A stretch of 64,000 nucleotides of DNA from Ridgeia piscesae (taxonomy: Eukaryota; Annelida; Polychaeta; Sabellida; Siboglinidae), in assembly GCA_025642075.2 (NCBI GenBank), contig JAODUO010001645.1, positions 1 through 64,000 on the forward strand. Direction: 5' to 3'. The number at the start of each line of letters is the position of its first letter. Positions within the stretch are counted from its first letter, which is position 1. Shown piece after piece: positions 62,138 through 64,000 of the stretch. Under the pieces are notes generated by a model that saw only the letters and a program-made list of their open reading frames with translations, ran no database searches and was not told the origin of the DNA. The position numbers and the translations under genes were made by a program.

Positions 62138-64000
62138 AAAGTTATTGTGTACTGAACATGCCTGGGGTAGAAAGTTTCAAACATAGAAAAATACAGTTCA
62201 CGGTCACTCAAGCACACGATTGAGTACATCGTCATTCCAAAATTGGCTATTTAGCTTTTATTTCTCAATCTGAGTATTTAGCAATGTCTTATAACAGCAA
62301 CCTGATCGATCACACTTGTTTACAGTTAGCGAGTGTGCATTGCACCAATCAGTAGCCTGCTATCAGCCCCGCCACGCGTCCAATCATGTTTAGGCCTCTC
62401 GGATAAGCACTGCTATTGATTAAAGTTCACGTAAGGTTCTGTTTTATGAAATTCACACGTGAAATCTTACATAGTGTTTCTAAGAGGCTATAAAACTCGA
62501 ATGGGAACATAAATGAGAAATGAGCATTGTCAATTGACTGAAAAGATATTCAAGTATACCTTGGTGACAAAATCGTTCTAAATCATATCATCATTGCATG
62601 TTTATAAAGTGTTTCTTCAAAATCATATTCACTGACATACAACTCATTTCGTCAGTACACGTCACATATAGTTCGTTAAAATGATGAATTATCCATTCAA
62701 AGTCATTATTTTGATCTAATAAATAAATCTAAGATTTCCTTTAAAGTTATCTATTTAAAATAATTATGTTAAGCTAATAAATAAATAAATATTATATCTA
62801 AAATGTCTGCTAAGTCTGCATATGCTAAATTATGTATTTAAAAATGATTATGTTAAGCAAAAATGTAACACTAAAAGATTTCATGTTCAGCATACTGCCC
62901 ACAAACTAATATATACAAGTTAACCTACCACTACACATACAGTCGCGCCACGCTATAACACGACTCGCTATAATGCGGTCGGTCGTGGACCCCGAATTTC
63001 TGCCCCCAGGGGGAAAATGGGCGCTACAACTAACAATAACGCTGTAATTAACTGTCACTTATTTTTATGAAGTCCTCATGTTTGTCTTGTACAGGTGTAT
63101 CTAGAAACAATTTAATGATATTCAGAAATTTTACACAGAAGTACAACTGTGTTGCTGAGTTCGTTGTTTGTTGTGCCCCTGGCTTCTGCTCTGCCGTCGG
63201 CTTCGCGGCACCAATCCAATCGTTTTTCAAAACGAATCTATTGTGTAACCAGCGCTTGGTTTGTGTGGTAATTTCTTAAGTGTTTGTTTAAAACGTTACC
63301 AATTCCTTTGATTGCATTTAATTAACTTTAGGCACAGTAAATTTGGTACAAAGCCCTGTTTGTTTGCTTTGGCGAAGGCGCCCGTTCGCTGTGGCTTCCG
63401 CGAACGGGTGCCTTCGCCGGCTTGTAAATGGCAATTAAATTGCTTACGAATCTGGCGGTGACAAACAATAATTTTGATACTGAAATGGCAGGCTAACAGT
63501 TATGTTGTTTTCTTCACTACGTCTACAAATTTTTTTTTACTTGTGCGCAAATATACAAATTCGTCAACTGCGTGTGAACCGCAGTAGCCTCGATCCACCG
63601 TGAATTGCATTATAAATCGGCACGGTAAATGTGCGATCTAAATATATATTTTTGGGTTGATTGAAAGATGAAATCAAGCCAATAGTGAGCGCAATTAGTA
63701 TAAGTATTAATATTTGACCGACTTCGGCAACATGTCAATTCATTTGTGTGTTTCGGCTGCTGAGTTCGAGTTTATTTTAGACCGCGACACCAGTACTGTG
63801 TTATCGCTCCGCCTCAGTTCGCATCGCCAGACGAGGCGCGTTGGCTTTGAATTTATTTCAAAACTGTACACCATTCGCAAGATTTACTCAGTTCAACATT
63901 CGACAGTGTATATTATTTTAACGTAATACACATTTACTTTGGTTTCAATGTCAGTTAGTTTTATAAATCACGCATACACCGTACAACCAGCACATTGGCT
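62138..64000. other. SAP130 upstream intron or 5' sequence, no exon recognised
   Basis: AT-rich sequence with a less AT-rich patch at 63130-63260 whose minus-strand frame ('DWIGAAKPTAEQKPGAQQTT') I could not link to SAP130. It also contains the hairpin at 63371-63418. Confidence 0.45.
63371..63418. repeat. GC-rich 19-bp-stem inverted repeat
   Basis: GGCGAAGGCGCCCGTTCGC at 63371-63389 pairs with GCGAACGGGTGCCTTCGCC at 63400-63418 with one wobble position and a 10-base loop. It is strikingly CpG-rich for its surroundings. Confidence 0.8.

Noticed and set aside
63048..63230. Minus-strand 60-codon frame as an upstream SAP130 exon
   Set aside because: The predicted peptide does not resemble SAP130, and I found no donor giving the one-base phase needed by the exon at 61790-61909.

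Overview
The window is metazoan nuclear DNA, most likely from a marine invertebrate. A lophotrochozoan such as a mollusc is my guess, but the sequence does not settle the phylum. The evidence is spliced genes with GT-AG introns, a recognisable SAP130 orthologue, L2/CR1-type non-LTR retrotransposon remains, terminal-inverted-repeat DNA transposons, and a heavy load of micro- and minisatellites. Tandem repeats fill roughly a quarter of the 64 kb. No prokaryotic features were seen.

Layout. 0.3-17 kb is repeat territory. It holds a composite, non-coding repeated unit built of flank A, a 31-bp minisatellite (ms1), linker B, a ~25-28-bp minisatellite (ms2), linker C, more ms2, and a TAGCTA-rich linker D. 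It lies forward at 1.3-11.7 kb and inverted at 14.9-17.0 kb, and again inverted at 33.6-36.3 kb. A 3-kb, 21-bp minisatellite (ms3) sits between the first two. A 2.4-kb TIR transposon (8173-10615, TSD AAAT) has jumped into one linker C. 17-25 kb holds two decayed LINEs on the minus strand. The second, of L2/CR1 type, is split by a 4,094-bp TIR element (19828-23921, TSD CCGC) whose arms are arrays of palindromic TTTACTATGG-type repeats. 26.0-26.8 kb is an intact single-exon gene for a membrane-anchored SAM-dependent methyltransferase-like protein. 27-45 kb is mostly AT-rich intergenic DNA with a small palindromic MITE, long AT arrays, a 24-bp minisatellite and an inverted-repeat pair.

45.6-61.9 kb is the 3' part of SAP130 (Sin3A-associated protein 130) on the minus strand. 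I could place 15 exons whose phases all join: 2,153 coding bases, 716 residues plus stop. The conserved C-terminal domain is complete; the N-terminal exons lie outside the window or were not recognised. The first intron seen is about 85% occupied by 65 exact-length copies of a 62-bp minisatellite. Several introns carry microsatellites, and the middle exons and introns hold strong CTCF-type motifs.

The two genes have no evident functional link: one is a subunit of the nuclear Sin3/HDAC corepressor, the other a predicted secretory-pathway methyltransferase. The most notable content is the repeat architecture: nested transposons with clean target-site duplications, and a recurrent minisatellite-carrying element.
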